DNA from: Streptococcaceae bacterium
GTDB lineage: Bacteria; Bacillota; Bacilli; Lactobacillales; Streptococcaceae
Reading direction: 5' to 3'
Assembly: GCA_031285105.1 (NCBI GenBank)
Contig: JAITWV010000294.1
Location: forward strand, 1 to 8,046
DNA: 8,046 nt
Shown: piece after piece, positions 5,388 to 8,046 of the stretch
How positions within the stretch are numbered: the stretch's first letter is position 1
Layout: each line of letters begins with the position of its first letter
Made by a program: the position numbers and the translations under genes
The notes under the pieces: generated by a model
What the model was told of the DNA's origin: nothing
Seen by the model: the letters and a program-made list of their open reading frames with translations, nothing else
The model's database searches: none

Positions 5388-6095
5388 ATGGCAATTATCG
5401 GAATTTTGGGCACGCCATTTAATATAATAGAAGAAAAACCGTTTTGGTGGAATAAAGTGGTTTACACTAGACAAGGATTTATTGATGTTTTCCAAAAATT
5501 AGGACATACGGCAATAATCATTCCTGTGGATAAACCAGAAAATGTGAAACAATACATTGATATCGTTGACCGCGTTTTGTTAACTGGAGGCAGTGATGTG
5601 TCCCCGATTAGTTATGGAGAAGATCCACATCCAAGCCTGGGGGTCACCAATATTGAGCGTGATTTGTTTGAGTTTGCGGCAATTGAAGAGGCAATGAAAC
5701 AAGACAAGCCAGTTTTAGGGATTTGTCGAGGAATGCAAATTATGAATGTTTACCTTGGCGGAACGCTTTATCAAGATTTAAATGAGGCAAATTTTGCAAT
5801 CAAGCATTTACAAGCCCCAACCCCACAAGAATATCCAAGTCACTCGATTAGTGTGGATGTGAACAGCTCGTTGTCATTTTTACCAAATCATTATATGGTC
5901 AATAGTTTTCATCATCAAGGAGTTAAAAAGTTAGCCCCAAGTTTAAAAGCAATTGCTCATGCAGCTGATGGTATTGTTGAAGCGGTGGAAGGCAAGGAAA
6001 AACGTTTACTAGGTGTTCAATGGCATCCAGAGGCGACTTGGTTTAATAAGAAGGAAGATAAAGAAGTTTTTAGGTATTTTGCAGAAGATATGTAA
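5388..6095 (+). CDS. Class I glutamine amidotransferase-like hydrolase (peptidase C26, PuuD-like)
   Basis: This is a 235-residue protein, close to the usual 240-250 of the gamma-glutamyl-gamma-aminobutyrate hydrolase group. Motifs in order: GILGTP (5-10), LLTGGSDVSP (64-73), the nucleophile elbow PVLGICRGMQ with Cys113 (108-117), LGGTLYQDL (123-131), NSFHHQGV (172-179) and GVQWHPE with His213 and Glu215 (209-215). The catalytic triad Cys-His-Glu is therefore intact. The family removes gamma-linked glutamyl groups, for example from gamma-glutamyl-GABA in putrescine breakdown, but no other putrescine gene is present, so the substrate is open and no symbol is given. The ribosome binding site AGTAGGA (5375-5381) precedes the ATG. 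It is transcribed divergently from psuKG from an overlapping promoter, which may imply shared control rather than shared chemistry. Confidence 0.9.
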   Translation: MAIIGILGTPFNIIEEKPFWWNKVVYTRQGFIDVFQKLGHTAIIIPVDKPENVKQYIDIVDRVLLTGGSDVSPISYGEDPHPSLGVTNIERDLFEFAAIEEAMKQDKPVLGICRGMQIMNVYLGGTLYQDLNEANFAIKHLQAPTPQEYPSHSISVDVNSSLSFLPNHYMVNSFHHQGVKKLAPSLKAIAHAADGIVEAVEGKEKRLLGVQWHPEATWFNKKEDKEVFRYFAEDM

Positions 6096-6112
6096 AGAAT
6101 TTGATGTAAGAA

Positions 6113-6163
6113 TGAATCTTCGTTTAACTAGGTGCTTTCAAACCTAAGCTAAACGAAGATTCA
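6113..6163. terminator. 14-bp perfect hairpin between convergent genes
   Basis: TGAATCTTCGTTTA (6113-6126) and TAAACGAAGATTCA (6150-6163) are exact complements. Inside, TAGGT (6129-6133) pairs with ACCTA (6142-6146) after a small internal loop. It lies 18 nt past one stop codon and 3 nt from the other, so it likely ends or protects both transcripts. Neither side has a proper U-tract; the minus-strand side (TTCTTAC) is the closer to one. A bidirectional but weak terminator is the best reading. Confidence 0.55.
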
Positions 6164-6166
6164 ACC

Positions 6167-6727
6167 TTAGTCCCCCATTTTATGTTTATATTCTTCTAAT
6201 GATAATCCATAATATTCAGATAAGACAAGTTGCTCATCTTTACCAACAGCCCAAATTTGGCCCAGATGGTTCATCCCGATTTTTTCCATTACACGTCCTG
6301 ATTTCGGATTTTTGCTATCATGATGTGAGATAATTGCTTTTATATCTAATTCATTAAAACACAAATCACGCAAACACGCGGCGGCTTCTGGCATGTAGCC
6401 TTTCCCCAAAACATTTTTTGCTAGCACCCAACCAAATTCAGCGATTATTTTTTGACCTAGACGAATATCAATTGCACCAATAAATTTCCCTGAGCTTTTT
6501 TCAACGATTCCCCAACTTGTTAGATAGTTTGGCATGAAAAAATCGGCAATGGATTTTTCAGTGTCTTCAATGCTTTGATGTACTGGAAAAGTTAAATATT
6601 CAACTACGTCTAAATCACTAGCATATTCAAACATCCTTGGAGCATCTTCAATTTGAATTTTTCTTAAAATCAATCTGGTTGTTTCAAGTGTTTGGTTTTT
6701 GGCTAAAATATAATTTGTATTATTCAT
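6167..6727 (-). CDS. GNAT-family N-acetyltransferase (RimJ/RimL-like)
   Basis: This is a 186-residue protein. The start of the fold, LETTRLILRKIQIEDAPRMFEY, is typical of the RimJ/RimL branch (Acetyltransf_3), which uses acetyl-CoA to acetylate amino groups of proteins or small molecules. The acetyl-CoA loop is seen as NVLGKGYMPEAA (about residues 109-120), followed by the usual late block of SKNPKSGRVMEKIGM, where an Asn and a Glu-Lys-Ile-Gly-Met turn are characteristic. The frame also has an ATG at 6745, but it lacks a ribosome binding site. The ATG at 6727 has AAGGA seven bases upstream and is chosen. It overlaps the end of the adenosyltransferase gene by 8 nt (TATGAATAA), so the two are translationally coupled. 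The substrate cannot be read from the sequence, and the pairing with a cobalamin gene does not suggest one. Confidence 0.88.
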   Translation of the reverse strand: MNNTNYILAKNQTLETTRLILRKIQIEDAPRMFEYASDLDVVEYLTFPVHQSIEDTEKSIADFFMPNYLTSWGIVEKSSGKFIGAIDIRLGQKIIAEFGWVLAKNVLGKGYMPEAAACLRDLCFNELDIKAIISHHDSKNPKSGRVMEKIGMNHLGQIWAVGKDEQLVLSEYYGLSLEEYKHKMGD

Positions 6728-7250
6728 AAAATTTATCCTTTTCATTTTCTAGTCGATTAAATTCTCTAGCTAAGGCGAAAAAATAATCTGATAAGCGGTT
6801 GATGAATATCAAAATTTCTTCATTCACCATTTCTTCTTCCAGCAACTTTACAATTTTGCGTTCAGCATTTCGCGTGATTGTTCGAGCGATATGAGTATCA
6901 CTAGCTAAAAGTGTGCCACCTGGTAAGATAAATTTTTTGATTGGTTCACTTAAATTAGTATATAGATCAATTTTTTCTTCAAGAAATCTGCTAGAACCTA
7001 CTTTTAGATAAAATTCTCCTTTTTCGCTTGCTAAATCTGTTTGCATATCAAATAATAAATGTTGAATTTTTTCCAAATCATTCGCTATTTCAGGGTGTTT
7101 TTCTTTGGATTGAGCAATAATTCGTCCAATCCAAGAATTTAAATAATCTAGCGTTCCATAACTTTCCACTCGCTTACTAGCTTTAGAAACACGTTTGCCA
7201 CCAACAAGACTGGTTTTTCCTTTATCGCCACTTTTTGTATATATTTTCAA
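6720..7250 (-). CDS. PduO-type ATP:cob(I)alamin adenosyltransferase
   Basis: This is a 176-residue enzyme that transfers the adenosyl group of ATP to cob(I)alamin, making coenzyme B12. With the start chosen here the N-terminal ATP loop is MKIYTKSGDKGKTSLVGG (1-18). YGTLDYLNSWIG (31-42) carries Asp35, FILPGGT is at 107-113, and the active-site helix has RNAER (127-131) with Arg127, Glu130 and Arg131. NRLSDYFFALAREFNR closes the bundle. The common DELNS block reads DYLNS here, a Glu-to-Tyr change. An ATG exists at 7265, but the next codons AGG AGG are a perfect ribosome binding site, 6 nt before TTG at 7250. The promoter places the start of transcription at about 7265 as well, so TTG is very likely the true start. 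No cobalamin-dependent enzyme or transport gene is in the window. It starts 30 nt past the tsf terminator and overlaps the acetyltransferase gene. Confidence 0.92.
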   Translation of the reverse strand: MKIYTKSGDKGKTSLVGGKRVSKASKRVESYGTLDYLNSWIGRIIAQSKEKHPEIANDLEKIQHLLFDMQTDLASEKGEFYLKVGSSRFLEEKIDLYTNLSEPIKKFILPGGTLLASDTHIARTITRNAERKIVKLLEEEMVNEEILIFINRLSDYFFALAREFNRLENEKDKFYE

Positions 7251-7271
7251 GATATCCCTCCTCATATAAAG

Positions 7272-7299
7272 AGTATAACAAAAAAGAAAGCCTAGTGAA
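7272..7299 (-). promoter_or_regulatory. Promoter of the adenosyltransferase-acetyltransferase operon, embedded in the tsf terminator
   Basis: On the minus strand TATACT (7277-7272) with an upstream TG (TGTTATACT) forms an extended -10. TTCACT (7299-7294), 16 nt upstream, matches four of six -35 bases and lies inside the tsf terminator stem. The start would be near 7265. Readthrough of the terminator is the other way to express the operon. Confidence 0.45.
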
Positions 7300-7315
7300 A
7301 TCCACCAAGCTTTCT
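7280..7315 (-). terminator. Intrinsic terminator of tsf
   Basis: On the minus strand a 13-position stem (7315-7303 with 7297-7285) closes on a five-base loop and is followed by a U-run (7285-7280). Two positions are G-U wobbles in this direction and C-A mismatches in the other, so it acts on tsf transcripts. It begins 14 nt after the tsf stop codon. Confidence 0.85.
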
Positions 7316-7328
7316 AAGTTTGTAATAA

Positions 7329-8046
7329 TTATTTACCTTCTTGAGCAGCACGTGTTTGCGCAGCTACTTCTTCAGCAAAGTTATCTTCACGTTTTTCAAT
7401 ACCTTCTCCAACTTCAAAACGAACGAATGAAACTACATTCGCGTTGATTGATTCCATGAATTGACCAACTGTTTTGCTGTCGTCTAATACATAACCTTGA
7501 GCTAATAATGTGTACTCTTGGTCGATTTGAGTGTTATCGCGAACGAATTTGTCTAATTGACCAGGAACGATTTTATCCCAGATTTTTTCAGGTTTGCCTT
7601 GTTCAGCTAATTCTTGTTCTAATTTAACTTTTTCAGCAGCCATAACTTCGTCAGTTAATTGTAATTCTGATCCAAAGTCGATTTGACGTAAGAAAGGTTT
7701 ACCAGTACGTTTGCGGTCTTCATTTTCGATGTCGATACGAGCTTTTAATGCTGTAGTTTCAGCTTCGATAAATGCTGGATCAAGGTCTTTATATGAAAGA
7801 ACTTGTGGTTTCATAGCTGAGATGTGCATTGCTACTTGTTTAGCAATTGTTGCATCAGCGCCTTCAACAACGTTAATAACACCAATACGTCCACCACCGT
7901 GAGTGTAAGCACCAAATACTTGATTGTCCGTTTTTTCGATAATAACAAAACGACGGAAAGCAATTTTTTCACCGATTACTTGTGTAGCTTCGATGTATGC
8001 TGCTTCCAAAGTTTCACCTTTAGCGTTTGTTAAAGCCATTAATTCT
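7329..8046 (-). CDS. tsf: Elongation factor Ts, C-terminal part (start beyond the window)
   Basis: The frame stays open to the right edge; two further codons (Glu-Leu) precede the methionine at 8039, so that methionine is internal. About 239 residues of the C-terminal part are present. EF-Ts is the nucleotide exchange factor that recycles EF-Tu-GDP during translation in the cytoplasm. Diagnostic stretches are TQVIGEKIAFRRF, YTHGGGRIGVINVVEG, AKQVAMHISAMKPQVLS, GKPEKIWDKIVPGQLDKF and the near-terminal RFEVGEGIEKREDNF. The central segment (PAFIEAETTALKARI through LTDEVMAAE) is an insertion found in the long streptococcal-type protein of about 346 residues and absent from the shorter E. faecalis form, so roughly 105-110 N-terminal residues should lie outside. 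rpsB usually precedes tsf and is expected to the right. A terminator follows the stop codon. Confidence 0.97.
   Translation of the reverse strand, partial: ELMALTNAKGETLEAAYIEATQVIGEKIAFRRFVIIEKTDNQVFGAYTHGGGRIGVINVVEGADATIAKQVAMHISAMKPQVLSYKDLDPAFIEAETTALKARIDIENEDRKRTGKPFLRQIDFGSELQLTDEVMAAEKVKLEQELAEQGKPEKIWDKIVPGQLDKFVRDNTQIDQEYTLLAQGYVLDDSKTVGQFMESINANVVSFVRFEVGEGIEKREDNFAEEVAAQTRAAQEGK

Noticed and set aside
5280..5495. Minus-strand frame of 71 codons across the psuK/amidotransferase spacer
   Set aside because: It runs through promoters and the 5' end of a clear gene on the other strand, with low-complexity composition and no ribosome binding site.
6728..6745. ATG at 6745 as start of the acetyltransferase
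   Set aside because: No ribosome binding site precedes it, while its own codons supply the AAGGA for the ATG at 6727.

Overview
The window is low-GC Gram-positive DNA. It has A/T-rich intergenic regions, strong AGGAGG-type ribosome binding sites, short-tailed intrinsic terminators and a lipobox lipoprotein. The partial EF-Ts at the right edge is the long form with an inserted central segment, as in Streptococcaceae and some relatives, rather than the shorter Enterococcus faecalis form. A Lactobacillales host is likely. Something near Vagococcus/Enterococcaceae or Lactococcus/Streptococcaceae fits, but the genus is a guess.

Left part (1-2545, + strand). A gene remnant ends at 162 and is followed by a terminator. 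About 500 bases of A/T-rich sequence follow without a convincing gene. They hold a 14-nt-arm hairpin, a LacI-operator-like palindrome, a possible extended -10 beside a second palindrome, and a five-codon micro-ORF with an excellent ribosome binding site. Next come a membrane protein with a C-terminal zinc ribbon (764-1582) and an uncharacterised lipoprotein (1721-2476) with a strong terminator.

Middle part (2673-6095). On the minus strand lie a short flavodoxin-family gene with its own promoter and the psuK-psuG operon for pseudouridine breakdown. PsuK (a PfkB kinase with an N-terminal helix-turn-helix) makes pseudouridine 5'-phosphate, and PsuG splits it to uracil and ribose 5-phosphate. Divergently, on the plus strand, lies a class I amidotransferase-like peptidase C26 gene (PuuD-like). 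The 123-nt space between psuK and this gene is the most information-rich control region of the window. It holds two overlapping outward promoters, a CcpA cre-like site in their overlap, and two 11-bp direct repeats 21 bp apart just downstream of the inferred psuK start point. The repeats could be an operator for the kinase's own DNA-binding domain.

Right part (6113-8046, minus strand). From right to left: the end of tsf (EF-Ts) and its terminator; a PduO-type cobalamin adenosyltransferase whose real start is probably a TTG; and a GNAT acetyltransferase overlapping it by 8 nt. A 14-bp perfect hairpin separates the acetyltransferase from the convergent amidotransferase gene.

No rRNA, tRNA, CRISPR array or intact mobile element was seen. 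No wholly new system is evident. The best leads are the psuK control region and the leader of the zinc-ribbon gene.
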